Assembly (NCBI RefSeq): GCF_030247185.1
Contig: NC_080572.1
Span: 125,490,405 to 125,554,404, forward strand
DNA: 64,000 bases
Reading direction: 5' to 3'
From: Malaya genurostris
Taxonomy: Eukaryota > Arthropoda > Insecta > Diptera > Culicidae
The position numbers and the translations under genes were made by a program. Within the stretch, counting starts at the first letter, position 1. Each line of letters starts with the position of its first letter. Of this stretch, positions 46,595-59,868 are shown in pieces. Below the pieces are notes generated by a model that was not told where the DNA came from, did no database searches, and saw nothing but the letters and a program-made list of their open reading frames with translations.

Positions 46595-48016
46595 CTAATA
46601 TTTAGTGAGGTTGCCATAGTTTTGGATCACTTCAAAAAATGTTTTTTTTTCTTAGTATCAGACAGCATTTGTAGTATTGACATATCGATTTTAGTCCAAC
46701 TATCTTGTACTGCTGTTTTGAGGCTGGAAATGCTATCAAACTGACGTCCATTTGCATAAACCGTTCTTGCTAAGATTTCACAGAGATTCTCAATTAGATT
46801 TCAATCAGGACTGCGAACTGACCAGTCCAGTAGTGCAGTTTTTCTCGGCGAACCAAGGCTTGGATTGCTTGGGGCCGTAAATAGATGCATTGTCCTGCTG
46901 ATAAACAATGTCTTAATTCGCGTCGTTCTCAATATGACCAACCAAAACATTTTCCAAAGGCACCACATATATTCCGAAATTATCCGTGTTGAGATAAAAC
47001 AATTCGGAAGATTTGCATGATAAGAAAAAGCACCCCGCACCATCAAACTTCCACCCCTGAAGTTTCGCTTAAATCTCCTGACGCTCTCCTTAGAAAAAAC
47101 AATCATGCCAGTACCCTAGCAAAGCACTTGATCTATCACTGGTTGTAGAACACATGAAATTCATGAAATAATACACTTAACTCATAAAATGAGTGTAAAA
47201 ACTGTTGATATTTAATGGAAATCATTCTACGTTTATATGAAATGCACTTAAAAATGATCAAATATATCGTTACCTTTAGATTCTATATGCATTTCAAGTG
47301 AATGTCACATTGTTTTCCACATAGATTTCAATTGAAACAGAGTTGACCGATTCAAGTGTTTTGCACGTACATTTGTGCTGTACTCATTCCCAATATAAAA
47401 TAAAGTGTTTAACACATGTAGTTCAATTCAATAGCAAAACACATCACATCCAAAGGAAAAACACATCAAAACTAAGTGAAAAATAATCTAATTTAGCATC
47501 TTAGTGAATTTGCACATGAAAACTTAAAACAAATCGCTTTGGTTATGTATTGATATGAAAAAGCATATGAAATTGAACTGGTGTTTACATATGAATCGAT
47601 CGTGCAAATTTTTATCAGTGTAGCAACTGCAACAGGCCGGTTCGTCTGAATTAATTTTGTTCGTGTCAAAAAACACGAAATTACGCCCTTCTATCTTTCA
47701 CTCCATGTGCTTATGCACAAACCTAAGCCGATTCTTCTTATGAGTGAGATTAAGCTTAGGTTTGCTTCTTCCATTTAATGTCCGGATATTCGTTTAAAAT
47801 CCGAGTAACTTCCCGGGGGTTTTTTGGAACATCCAGAGTTTGTTTTATTTGGGAACAAAATAAACCATATTTTGAAACTTTTTTGAGGAAATTCCGCACC
47901 ACTTTCTCGGATTTACCAGTTTTTTGTACAATGGAGGAGTTGGAGTGGCCCTTTTCTTTAAATAACCTTACAATTCGCAGTTCTTCCGTCAGTCAAGCGT
48001 GATGAGTTTTCCTCAT
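46595..48016 (-). pseudogene. Tc1-like transposase, split by a MITE and frameshifted
   Basis: A transposase of the Tc1/mariner superfamily cuts and pastes elements at TA. From ATG at 48016 the N-terminal helix-turn-helix region reads LTEELRIVRLFKEKGHSNSS, then KTGKSEKVVRNFLKK. The catalytic region keeps VFFDTNKIN (first Asp), YWHD, MVRGAFSYH, YQQDNASIYGPKQSKPWF (second Asp) and NLIENLCEILARTVYANGRQ (Glu), ending ILQMLSDTKKK and a TAG at 46595-46597. Several stops and frameshifts plus an insertion (47125-47620) between the first Asp and YWHD make it dead. No flanking TIRs were identified. Confidence 0.75.
47125..47620. mobile_element. 496-bp MITE inside the Tc1 pseudogene
   Basis: Ends CACTTGATC and, complemented, CACTGATAA; flanking 8-mers TAGCAAAG (47117-47124) and TAGCAACT (47621-47628) agree in six bases. 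The transposase reading resumes on both sides, which fixes the borders within a few bases. The interior is rich in ACACAT and AAGTG words. Superfamily uncertain. Confidence 0.6.
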
Positions 48017-48146
48017 TATTTGACAGTTTAAGAAAGCTTTGTTTTTCAATTATTCATGGTATTCTCACGCTGTGGAAAATTTAATCACAAATTGCCGATC
48101 ATATTTCCGATAGCTTGTAGAACAAATTATGTTATTGGGTTAAGTA

Positions 48147-48383
48147 GGGTAACAGAGGTATTTTGGCCACTTCATATATTTTGGCCCACCTAACAAACTT
48201 TATCGATTTTATCGGATTTAATTGATGTGAAGTAACTCATGTTACATAAATTTGAAGGTAAACACATTAAATTACCAATTGCGGAAGGATTTTTCAAAGA
48301 TATTGAAACATTTGGTGGATATTTATTCAAAGTGGGCCAAAATAAAATCAATCCTGAAGTGGGCCAAAATACCTCTGTTACCC
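48147..48383. mobile_element. 237-bp TA-flanked MITE
   Basis: GGGTAACAGAGGTATTTTGG at the left is mirrored at the right, and TA lies outside both (48145-48146, 48384-48385). A second inner copy of TTTTGGCCCAC lies on each side. Tc1/mariner-type MITE by TA target; lies just outside the Tc1 pseudogene but its ends are not related to a visible transposase TIR. Confidence 0.85.
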
Positions 48384-48407
48384 TACATCAAGAGATATTC
48401 GCGATAA

Positions 48408-48490
48408 AGTTCTGCTCATTCTTGTACAGGGTAAATTTTGAAAAGGCTCCCCACAGTAAAGTAAGTCGTACTCACGACAAAAGTAAACTT
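48408..48490 (-). repeat. Fragment of the promoter-bearing repeat family
   Basis: Complement of 5345-5450: shares GAGATATTC-CGAT, GGTAAATTTTGAAAAGGC and AGTAAAGTAAGTC. The promoter part is not included. Confidence 0.6.
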
Positions 48491-48991
48491 TGATTTAAAT
48501 TCGTTCATTTCTTCTAGTACTTCAGACGGAACTGAATGTCGAGGTGAAGTTCTCCCACCAACATCAGTAAGAACAAACCAAGTATAAAGCGTAAATTTGG
48601 ATCTCGATCGTCGGGAGCAGCAGCCGTCAGTAATTTGAGCAGACCTTTTACATGGTACAAAACCCTCAAACGCACAGGTAGCAGAGCCACTTTCCCTTCA
48701 AAGAAGATCGATTGCATCATCCTGCTGCAGGTCGTTTGCATTGGAGCAAAATACTACGAAAAATGGACAACAATGGGGAACATTATGCAAAATCAGCCCT
48801 TCTAATGGCTCCAAATTTTATCTGAAGAACTATAAAGATTGTTTCTTTGTAAATCGGTAATTAAAACCATCAGTGTAGTGCAAATCTTGGATAATTTGAT
48901 TAGCTTTGTAAAATTTTTGCAGTGCCTAATATCTTGGAGGTGCTTAATGTTTTAGAGGATTACATAATTTGACCCTTCTGAATGCTAGAAA

Positions 48992-49616
48992 CAGGCCTTC
49001 CGAATGCTCATGCGTGCACAAATGCGACAGCGAGAGCGCACCGAAAATGTGTGTGTCGCATATATATCCTATGAGCGTGAGCGCCGACTAAAAGAGCAAA
49101 CCAAAAGCGTGTACGAGACGCGTAGGGAGCACATAGAAACGGGATGCGCTGCTTGAAATTTCAGAGCATCGCATTTTCTTCTGCGCGCGACTCGTGCGCT
49201 TTGGTCTCACGAGACAGCGCACGAGATTTTTTATGAGCGCAGCTTGTGTGCTATGTGAGCCACAGTAAAAGCTGCTGTTATTATTATTTGTTCGTGCCTA
49301 GAGCGGTTCGTGCGACTTGTGTCCTATCCTAAAGAAAGAGATGAAGAGGATGAAAATAACATACAAACCTCTCGTAGATCGCATGAAACGAGCGCGCCGC
49401 GCTATCTCATGCGACGATAGCGCTTGAGCCTCGCTCTTGGCAGAATGCGATGAGACTTTACAACGAAGCGTGCATCAGTTTCTGGTGCGGTACGTAAATG
49501 TGCCAAAGAGTTCTCTTGAGAGCGGCAAAAGTACGTCGCATGCGCGTGGTTGTCTTATGAGAATGAGAATTTATTTGTCTCAGCGCAAAATAAAGAGCGC
49601 GCGTGCATAAGGCCTG
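48992..49616. mobile_element. 625-bp GC-rich hAT MITE with perfect TSD
   Basis: Ends CAGGCCTT and AAGGCCTG; GCTAGAAA is repeated exactly on both sides (48984-48991 and 49617-49624). The interior is rich in CGCGC, GAGCGC and TCGCATGCG-type words, quite unlike the AT-rich surroundings. No ORF of note. CAG-type ends and 8-bp TSD point to hAT. Confidence 0.85.
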
Positions 49617-49829
49617 GCTAGAAATAAATCTCGTACTGCCCTTTGATAGTTTTTTTCACTGAAATATTTAAATCCAAAATATAATAATCGACATCAAAAT
49701 TTTGTATGTTGCGAATTGCTATGCGAATTGTAAGTTTTCGTTCTACCGTAGACGCTATACGAAATCGAACAAAGCACGTTGTGTGCTTCGTTCACGAGGC
49801 GGTGATGTTTTCTTCTTGCGTACCAGTAC

Positions 49830-50220
49830 GTACCGATGCCTACCGGTTTTGCATCGTCATTTTGTATGATGGTTTGAAAGTTTTGACTTTTCTTCAATTT
49901 TTCTATTATCGGTGCTTTCGGAATCGGAAACCGGGGGCAAGTAGTCCTAAAGTAGCTAACAATATCTGCCAACTAGATCAATTTACCAGAAAGTTTTATA
50001 AAAAAATACACGTCGTTTTGCCATCATTTGTGAAAAAATACTCATGAAAGTTTTTTTTTTCAATATCGCGCTGTAATACCGGAACCAGAAATCGGATCCG
50101 GATTGACTTATCGGGGAAGATCTTTTATTTGCATTTTAGTTTGTGAAAATTAGTTGTAAAGTCGGTTTTCACAGCGATTGCATAGCCTTTATGTATGAGA
50201 GAGGCCGAACAATTGATAAC
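49830..50220 (+). repeat. Dispersed repeat fragment
   Basis: Includes TATTATCGGTGCTTTCGGAA and AATACCGGAACCAGAAATCG, words of the dispersed family. Boundaries approximate. Confidence 0.45.
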
Positions 50221-50409
50221 TATGATAATCCAATCAAAACTCAATTTTTACGCACCTCGGCTAAACGAATGTTTTGGGTAAAACGCAGGTTGAAAATTTA
50301 CATTCACTGCAACTAGTTTGATGTGTATGTGCATGCTATTCGAATCATTCTCATGCAAGTGGCCCAGATACACTACCACTCTCCATTGAAAACATGTTCA
50401 ACTTCTTTT

Positions 50410-51891
50410 TGCCTTTTTTTATAAATATACATAATTGATATAGAATTCACTCAAACTTTTGAAAAACGTTATATACAATCGATTCAGCTGTTATATACCA
50501 ATCGAGGAATGTTATATACCAACCGATTCAGCTCGACGAACTGAGCAAATGTCCGTGTGTGTGTTTTCAAAATCCGTCCATTTTTAACGGAGACATCGAT
50601 ATTTTTGTGTAAACGACTTTTCGCCTTATTCCAGTAGTAGGAGTTTCACGCATTTGATGATAAAGCGCTGTTTCGGAGTCAAATGAAACACGATTTTTTA
50701 TACTGTTACATACAATTGTTTCTAAGAACCAAAAAGACTGTGTACAGCATCTTTTTTCATGGCATTTTGCACATGTAAACTAGATGATGGCAACATTTTA
50801 AAGTTGAAAGTTCCATTATTATTTTGATTTAAACTATTTACAGTAATAAATGCTGATAAAACATAACTCCCATATACCATTCCACTCAGTTCGTCGAGAT
50901 GGCTTTTCTACAAACTAAGATTCATATGAAAAGTAGTATACTCCCAAACAAGGTTCCTGAATTACGTTTGGATCCGACTTCTGATTGCGGAACCACAGGA
51001 TGATATGTGAAACGAAATTAAAATAATCCAACTCATTTTTCTCATAGATGGCTGAACCGATCTAAGATTCAAATGAAATCTAAGAACCATCTATGATTCA
51101 AATGAGAGGTCTTAAAATCCTATAAAACATCTTACTTTTTAGTCAGATCCGAATTCCAGTTTAGGTGAACCCTGTATAAAAATGTCCATTTTACATGGTA
51201 CTTTAATCAGGTTTATCGTGTTGACAGATTTGGATAGTCGATTACCAAATAAATTTAGTTTTCGATTCAGAAGGTATCCAAAAATTTAATTCGCACTACA
51301 ATTTCTCAAAGATGTCTACACACTCCTCAGGTGAGTTTAACTGATTTCGGCTACACCGATTTTAGAATTTCGGTTCCAGTATCGAATCGTTTCTCAAAGC
51401 TCAAACATTTTCTCAAAAAGGCCAAATCGAACTTCAAAAACACTTATAGTCCCATACAAAATTGGTATATTTTATCCGATTCTGGAATTAGAGGATGATG
51501 AGTTTTTAAAATTCATACAGATATAGAAGATGTAAATTGTTTGGCGTATGAATTTCTGACCATACGAATCATTTTGGGTTATGCTAGTTCCTGAATACCG
51601 GCTCTGGAAGTACCATAAATAAGGACGAAAAACTCTAAAGTGGAACTTACTTCGACATCTCATGAAATGTTCAATCGATTGTCACACGTTGAGATTAAAA
51701 TTCGATACGATTTGAAGTTTCGACATTGCAGGGTAATGAGTGATTAAAACCTCAATTTGCCGTTTAAAACAACGATAATTTTAATAATGTCATGAGAACT
51801 AAAACACCGAAGAATATCCATTCAAAAAACACATGCGGATTTATAAAAAAAAGGTATCATCTCACAGCTTGGTGGAATAATCACGTTTTTT
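50410..51891 (-). repeat. Left arm of a large inverted repeat (1.5 kb)
   Basis: Aligns base by base, with gaps, to the reverse complement of 54450-56300. Shared blocks include CTCAGTTCGTCGAG, CGTCCATTTTTAACGG, AACCACAGGATGA, ATGGCTGAACCGAT, GGTATCATCTCACAGC. Three near copies of GTTATATACCAATCGATTC stand near its outer end. It is a dispersed element of unknown class with no coding sense. Confidence 0.75.
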
Positions 51892-52575
51892 TCAAAGACT
51901 TAGGAAATGTTAATATTATATTAATTGGAAGTGACATGCGGCTGATACAGTTTGAAAGTGACTCGTAGTCATTGTATTTTGCGATTTTATAATGTTAAAT
52001 TCTAAATATCGTATCCGTTCTGAATCCATCGTGTCCGACATTATAGCTCTGGTATAGTCAGTAGTTTGAATACTCGTCTGGCTTTCATCCACATCTACGC
52101 ATTTTGCTGGTTTTTTCGGCCAACTATCGATTGTTAGTACCAGCCAATTGCGTCATCTTATCATCAGCTAGTCACCGTAGCTTGATCAAAACGAGCATGG
52201 CTAAAGAACAATGCGGAGAGTGTCACCATTAACGATTTGGAACCAGTACGCGCGGCTTACTACGATTCTGTTCCACAAATCATGGATTCAATCTTCGCTC
52301 ATGCAAACATATTTTTGCTCAAGGTAAAGCAGCGTTTATTTGCACAAAGTGCAGAGATATGCTAAATGGTAGAAGGTCGTCGGTAGAAGCATTTATGCGT
52401 ATCTTGCTCATCTTAATCCCAATCTCCAATGATTCTACTCCTAAGCCACCCGTATGAAAACCAATATGTCCAATAGGTGCAAAACATCGTCATGGTGAAA
52501 ATGGTCAAGCGATTCGCCCAGGTGCCTATCGCGGAACTAATCAAATTCATCCGAAACGACGACAAATAACGACAA
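51892..52575. other. Unassigned stretch between inverted repeat and LINE
   Basis: May include decayed 5' sequence of the LINE that follows (52030-52570), but no endonuclease motif could be read with confidence. Confidence 0.3.
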
Positions 52576-54145
52576 ATGATCATAGGGTGCCCATTGAATT
52601 ATCGGTTGGTGGATTTTTCTGCTTTGTCCGTTTATTTAAGCAATATAGATTGGGATTTATTGTTTGCTACCAGGGAAGTTGTTAATATGGCAGAAATCTT
52701 CTGCTTTGAAATTAATAACTGGCTTGAACAAAATGTACCCCGTCTCAGACCACCTGCCACCGCAGCGTGGAGCACTTGGGAACTACGACAGTTAAAACGT
52801 AAGTGAAACTCATATCAGGGCAAAATGCGTCGTCGACAAAATGCTATTAACATTCGTAATTTTCATAAATCGGCCAATGCCTACCATGCTATCAATGCAA
52901 GTTTACACAAATCATATGTACTCCGTATGTAACGCAATCCAAGAAGTTTTTGGCGATTTGTTAACTCGAAAAGGAAAAATTCATCGTTACCTTCGAAAGC
53001 ATTACTTGGCGATGAGAGGGCTGTGACAGTTTCGGAATTATGTGAGCTGTTTGCCAAATATTTCACTAGTGTTTTTTCGGGCAGTCTCACGTCAAGTGGC
53101 ATAACTAATATTCCCGCTTCATCGTAACTTTTCTAGATTATTGTGAGTAGTGCCATATTAGATCGAGTAAGGAATTATAGATCGTTCGAATAACATGAAT
53201 TTAAGCCAGGAAGACCAGTTGCAACAAATCTGTTAACAGATGGATGTCGTTTACACGGATCTAAAAGCTGCTTTCGACCACACAATACTTCTCAGCAAAT
53301 TATCTCGTCTTGAAAATTGAGCAAATTGAGCAACAGTTCATCATCACTATTCTTTAACAAATCAGGAGTTCCCCAAGGCAATTATTTAGGACCTTTGCTT
53401 TTCGTATTATTTTTTAATGGTGTCTCATTTGCTTTGGGAACTTGTTGCAAACCGACATATGCAGACGACCTGAAATTGTACCTCGTTATTCGTACTGTGA
53501 AGGATTGACGGCGGTTACAAACTGCACTTGAATCGTTCGTAGATTTGTGTAGTCGAAACAAATTTTCTGATTAACGTCTCAAAATATTAGGTGATCACGT
53601 ACTCTGAGTCCTGTTGAATTCGACTATCACATCGATGGCTCAGTTTTGACTAGAGTTAAACGATTTGGGAATACTGATAGATGAAAAATTATCATTTGAT
53701 TTACAACGATCACAGATCATTTCAAAATCATCACGACAATTGGGTTTTATAAGCAAAATCGCTAAGGATTTTAGAGATCCTCACTGTTTAAAAGCTTTGT
53801 ATTGTTCACTTGTCCGGCCTATTATAGAGAATGTTTCAGTAGTTTGGATTCCTTATCAACTTTCGTAGACATTTGTATTTGAAGAGTTCAAAAACGATTC
53901 GTTCGTCACTTTTTGCGAAACTTGGCAAAACCCAGCAAATATTCCGCCATATCAGGACAGATATCAACTATTAGGAATCGATACGCTTCATCAGCGCCAA
54001 CAATCCAACAAACAATAGCAAAACTTATCAATGGGGAAATTCATGCCCCTAAATTACGCTCTGAAATAAATTTTCGGAAACCGAATAGGACACTGCGGAA
54101 TACAACACTGTTTCAGCATAGATTTTACAGGACTCGTTTTTGATT
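52576..54145 (+). pseudogene. Non-LTR retrotransposon ORF2 remnant (RT, no RNase H)
   Basis: The endonuclease-RT linker reads NVPRLRPPATAAWSTWELRQ, then, past stops, NPRSFWRFVNSKRK and LCELFAKYFTSVFSG in one frame to about 53125. The RT core follows with VVYTDLKAAFDHT (motif A), SGVPQGNYLGPLLFVLFFNG (motif B), TYADDLKLYLVI (catalytic YADD, near 53460), VKRFGILIDEKLSF, LKALYCSLVRPIIENVSVVW and a ferric run of stops. RT residues between 53130 and 53200 are missing. Many stops and frameshifts make it older than the copy at 60.7-62.9 kb. It sits between the arms of the inverted repeat. Confidence 0.75.
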
Positions 54146-54449
54146 TGCACCGAATACTGCGTCGAACTTTCACCGCTGTTGAGGATCTTTTCGAGTTTTG
54201 TGAATCATCTAGTCATTTCGCGAAAAGACTGAAACGATGTACATTGATTGGAGTTTTTGAAACATTAAGTTGAAAATTGTAAAAAACGGTCATTGGATAA
54301 ATTTTATCTCACTTGCATGTCATTTAATATTTGGCTGTGGTTATCAAAACAGGAAATTTATTTTATATATGATTGAATTAAATATGAATTCAAATATGAA
54401 TTTCGAAAAAGAATTTAGACAAGATGTTTAAGTTTGATTTCTCTGGTAG

Positions 54450-56300
54450 AATAAAAACGTGATTAATCCACCTAGCAGTGAGATGATACCTTTTTTTATC
54501 AATCCGCATGTGTTTTTTTGCATGGATATTCTTAGGTGTTTTAGTTCTCATGACATTATTTTAATTATCGTCGTTTCAAACGGCAAATTGAGGTTTTAAT
54601 CACTCATTACCCTGTAATTTCGAATCTGCAAATCGTATCGAATTTCAATCTTAACGTGTGACATTCGATTGAACATTCCATGAGATGTCGAAGTAAGTTC
54701 CACTTTAGAGTTTTTCGTCATTATTTATGGTACTTCCAGAGCTGGTATTCAGGAACTAGCATAACCCAAAATGATTGGAATGGCCATAAATTAATACGCC
54801 AAACAATTTACATCTTCTATATCGGTATGAATTTTAAAAATTCATCATCTGTAATTCCAGAATCGGACAAAATTCACCAATTTTGTATGGGACCTTAAGT
54901 CCTTTAATTTGAATTTTTGTTTTTGAAGTTCGATTTGTTTTTTTTGAAAAAATGATTAAACTTTGAGAAACGATTCGAAACTGGATCCGGAGTTCTAAGA
55001 TCGGTGTAGCCGAAATCAGATAAATTCACCTGAGGAGTGTGTAGACATCTTTGAGAAATTGTAGTGCGAATTAAAATTTGGGGGTTTATTCCGAATCCAA
55101 AAACGAATACCGCTTAAACTGAAATAAAATTATTTGGTAATCGACTATCCAAATTTGCAAACCCGATAAACCTGATTAATTTATGTGAAATGGACATTTT
55201 TATACTAATCACCCTGTATCTCCTAAACCAGAAATCGGATCTGACTAATTTTTATAGGATTTTAAGACCTCTCATTTGAATCATAGATGATTCTTAGATT
55301 TCATTTGAATCTTAGATAGGTTCAGCCATCTACGAGAAAAATGAATTGCATTATTTTAATTTCGTTTCACATGTCATCCTGTGGTTCCGAAATCAGAAGT
55401 CGGATCCAAATTTGGAAGTATACTAGTTTTCATATGAATCTGAGTTTGTAGAAAACGGTTCAGCCATCTCCGAAAAAATTGAGTGAAATTATTTGTCACA
55501 CACGCATTTGCTGATCTCGACGAACTGAGAGTTATGTTCTTCCAGCTTTTATTGCTGTAAGTAGTTTAAATCAATATAATTATGGAATTACTTTCAACTC
55601 GAAAATGCTGATGGTTTATAAATGCCATATTCGAACGATTATGTTGCCAAAAACGACCCGTGCTAAAATCGGTCCAAGGCAAATTGTCATGAAATAGGAT
55701 TGCTGTACACAGTCTTTTGGGCACTTAGAAACAATTGTATCTCACAGTATAAAAATCGTGTTTTCCGTTGCTCCCAAGCACTTCTTTGTCATACAGTGCT
55801 CAAAACTTCTACTGATGGAATAAGGGGAAAAGTCGTTTACACAAAAATATTGATATCTCCGTTAAAAATGGACGGATTTTAACAAACTATGGCTTGTTGG
55901 ATAGCTATTACCGTGCGGAATCTAAGTCTAAAAACATATTCCGTTTTCAAGGTCAATTGTGACAGATACTGTCAAAAAACTGAAAATTTGACATAAAACT
56001 CCGTATAACTCAAAAAGTAAACATCCTATCTCAAAACCATTCAATAGCGTTTTAGGTGACGGGGAGACCTTTCATTTGCGACCAGTTTGATCAAAATTGG
56101 TCCAGCCATCTCTGAGATCTCGACCTCTTAGTTGACAACACACATACAGACACACACATACACACACACAGACAGACATTTGCTCAGTTCGTCGAGCTGA
56201 ATCGATTGGTATATGACATTCGGCTCTCCGGGCCTCGGAAAATTTTTCGAAAGTTTGAGCGAATTCTATACCTATTTTTTATATATATAAAAAAAGGTAA
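54450..56300 (+). repeat. Right arm of a large inverted repeat (1.85 kb)
   Basis: Inverse of 50410-51891, longer because a block at about 55880-56160 has no counterpart on the left. It contains the CTCTCCGGGCCTCGG block near its outer end and a CA-rich microsatellite. The inner end reads GTGATTAATCCACCTAGCAG. Confidence 0.75.
56138..56176. repeat. CA/CAGA microsatellite
   Basis: Tandem ACACACATACAGACACACAC-type sequence within the dispersed repeat; likely length-variable. Confidence 0.8.
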
Positions 56301-59300
56301 AAATGTAATTACACGAACATTTTTACTTGCTCGTATGACTCTCGATAAATTTCAACTTTCCCATCTTCACCTTCTTGCTTGTATTTAAGTACCATGGCTC
56401 TATAAATTTTTATTACCTTTCTATACCGATAGTACATAGTTCAATCCACCACGATAAAACTACCATAAAAGCTGGACTTTGATTTAAAACAGCACTATAC
56501 AATTTTATTTATAATATAATACGTGCAAAACCTTGTTTTTCGATTTTTTCAGTATAATATTCAAAGTTTATGTATAAATTGAGAGTTTGTTTTCGGCGTT
56601 TCAAGTGATTTAAATTACAGAAATGAAGTCTTGGAAAATTTTCAAAATGTATGATGTCTGCCTAGTATAAATTTATTGTGTAAGCAATTTCACGAAAACG
56701 GATATAAGATATTCGGAAGTTTTTATTGATAAATAAATATACGGGTCTAATATCTTTTGATGGGTAATGACTCTATCAAAATTACGAAATTATTAGAGGC
56801 CTCACATCTCTTATTTAAGGAAATGGTGATTTAGAAAAAACATGCTTAAATTTCTTAATAATTTATCTGCTGGTTTTAAAAATAAATGGTAAAAGATTCA
56901 ATCTCGAAGTAGTGTGCACTGAATTGTTTCTTTCTTTTCAAATTGAATCCACTCGCGTGGTATAAAATTACTTTTTTTTTATCTAATGCCCAGTTTGTAT
57001 CGTGCGGTAAAGTAGTAAAGAGAAAGGAGTTCTCATACCCCGTTGCCACAAAATAAAGTCGAATAAAAGTGGTTTGACCCAACCTGGGCGGAAATCAAGC
57101 GGTTTTCGTTCATCCTGCTTCAATGTCATTCGCAGCGGATAACTCCTCGAGTAATTCACGCGTTCTAGGGTGGTCTAGCAGCAGGCAAACCCACACTGAA
57201 CACACGTCATGCTGTCACAGCGGGAAACATTATTGCCATTTTGTCACGTAAAAACTAGAGAGAAAGTTTTTAATTGTCACGTCAAAAAGGAATAGTTGTT
57301 GGTTTCCATGGATAAAGTTTCGTTTGGGGTTTTTGCTAGTGTTTCACCTTCTCTTCAATCAACAACCAACGTCGCTGACCAGTATCCTTCGTCTCTGCTA
57401 ACTAGTACCTGTTTTGTTCGTTTTTTGCACCGTCCTTTTAGCTGTAATGTATATTTCCGTGTGGTTTCCTATCGCTTCCGTTGAATACTTTGTCTTCATT
57501 CGGCTGTATCGCTGATTCACCAAATTCTACAGAAGTGAGTTCGTACATGTTTCAAACTGCTCTTGATTATGTTTTGTCGTTCAGCAAGTTTTCTAATTAA
57601 AATTGTCTTCTTGCAGAAATGTTTTTTCTGCACGTTTCAATGGATTTGGCAAGGTGATGCAATAAATATCCTTAAGAACTAATTTTTAAACTGAATTATC
57701 GGATTAGAAAAGATAGCATGAAAGTAGTTAAAAGTGCTGAAAGGTTTACAAAATAATGTTGGATTCTTTATTTATATTGTTACCTATAAATGAAACTGAA
57801 GCGTTTCCTTGTAAAACGCTTCAAACTTTACTATGCAGAAATACTGTAGAGTGTTACCCCGATAGTAAAATCAGAAAATAATTATGCTGAAAGGTAGTCG
57901 TTCAGTTAGAGGGATTGCAGAAAAGAACAGCTGTGCTGGATTTTGCTCTGCTCAAAAGTGATCACCTATCTTGATTCCTTGATTCCAATCTTCGGTGATT
58001 TCAGATTATTGAAGACAATTCCAGTGCTTTATATGACCTCGAATGAAATTTTGATTGACATCGTTAAGCGACCAAAAGTATCAACGGAAACACTTTCTTT
58101 AAAGAAAAACACATGGTACCGATTAGATTGCCTGGGCACAAAAATCCAAATTAGATCTTCGAGTTCGTGAATAGACAAAACGTTCTTTTGTTGGTGTGAG
58201 TTAGTTCTAATTGCATTTCATCGGAGATGGCTGGACCAATTATCATAAACTTGAAATAAAAGGTCTTATGGACTCTGTTTCCGAATGGCTAGGAGTAACA
58301 TAGAATAAGAAACAGTTAAGCCGTATGACATCCGGCGGAATTATTTCGACCACGAATTGACCAACTAGTTTCCTTTTTCAAATTATAGAATGCCATAAAA
58401 ACAGGAGCTCGATGTATATTCGTGCTGATGACTGAATGACTGAAGGATTTAAATTAATTCGTCCTCGTAATCGTTCATATTTCTTTCGAATATTTGTTAG
58501 TGTGCCCCCCAACATTTTATGGAACTTGTCGCCCCTGAACTACTTCAATGATAGTGTAATGAGTAAGTCGATGCATTTCACGTAGCCTACCTGAGATCAG
58601 CTCCCAACCTCGCAAGTGAAATCAGAAAGTTGTTGTAACCCGAGAGGAGACTGGCCATTAGGCTTAAAGTCTCTTTAATTGAAACAAAAATAAACATGTG
58701 AAAGTGAACTTCAAGCATGTATACAGTGTTGGCGATTGCCGAAAATTTGACACAAGCTGCTCGATATTTATCAATATTGTATACAACATTTTCAATCCGG
58801 TAGAAGATTCTACAAGAACTCGAGTTTCTCAATGCATGAACCGCGATAGAATTTTTCTACATATCTTCGCTCCACTCCATACTCTGAGTATTTCATGGCC
58901 CTAAAAAAAATTTACAGTCTGATAATGATCGGTGCTTTGTGGAATTTACCAAGAGAGAATCGCAAGTTGACAATTATCGCAGAAAATCGTATCGATGATT
59001 CGACTTGACGATTCTCATACTAGGTTGCAATATTTCAAAACTCTTGTGTGGAGCATTTTCATAGACACAACTTATGCAAAGGTTAAATGCACATAGTTAG
59101 AATAAGCGGCAATAGTAAAAAGCTTCTATCGCAATTATCCACTGCCCATACAGAATCGGATCGCGAAACGAGAATAAGCGCCCGTTTGTTGCTTCAGAGA
59201 GAACCCCCCATCGAGAGAAATTCGCTCTCGCACTGGTGTCTATTCTATGTTAAATTAACCATACTGGTTTTTTGTTGCTGTGATGATATCCATCTTTCTA

Positions 59301-59865
59301 TGATGGGACTGATTGAATCGTGTGAAGAGTTCTTAGTGAGCGTTGATACGATAAAAGCTATCGATGCATCTCTCATATCGAAATTGTTGATAACTCGAGA
59401 AATTCGTAATGTCACAGTCACAGGAATCACTAAGAATTGGTAGTATACTGAATTTGCTACACTAAGGAAACTTTACAGAAGAGTTTTGAATCACCGACGC
59501 AGAGATCCGCATCAGTTCGAAGGAATTCAAAGAATGCCTTCCTATTAGTGGTTGAAACACGAGCTATAGTTTTATCCGAGACTAATTGAATACCGTTGAT
59601 AAAGTTAACCAAGGCAGCTTTGTAACTTTGTTCGATTGTTCTGAAGACGATGAGCATGCAGAATGGAAGAGGGAATGCAATCCAGTTGAGTTTACAAAGT
59701 GTCTACAAAAGAAATTGTTTTTTAACGCAGTATATTTGCGATACTACATTGCAGAATGGAGTGACTAAAATTTCTAATGATCTACATTCAAACAGTTCAG
59801 TTTGTTATCCAGTCAGGTCTCACTTTTTAATCCGCAATTGCACGAGAGTTTGCTTAGATTGATCT
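56301..59865. other. No supported gene
   Basis: AT-rich, with a less AT-rich patch at 57070-57240 and a dispersed-repeat trace at 58200-58330 (CATCGGAGATGGCTGGACCA). Both strands of 59090-59660 show overlapping open frames whose true sense could not be decided. Confidence 0.3.
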
Positions 59866-59868
59866 TGA

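Noticed and set aside
48514..48741. Minus-strand 75-codon exon
   Set aside because: A CTGCAG acceptor-like site is present, but there is no donor or recognisable protein.
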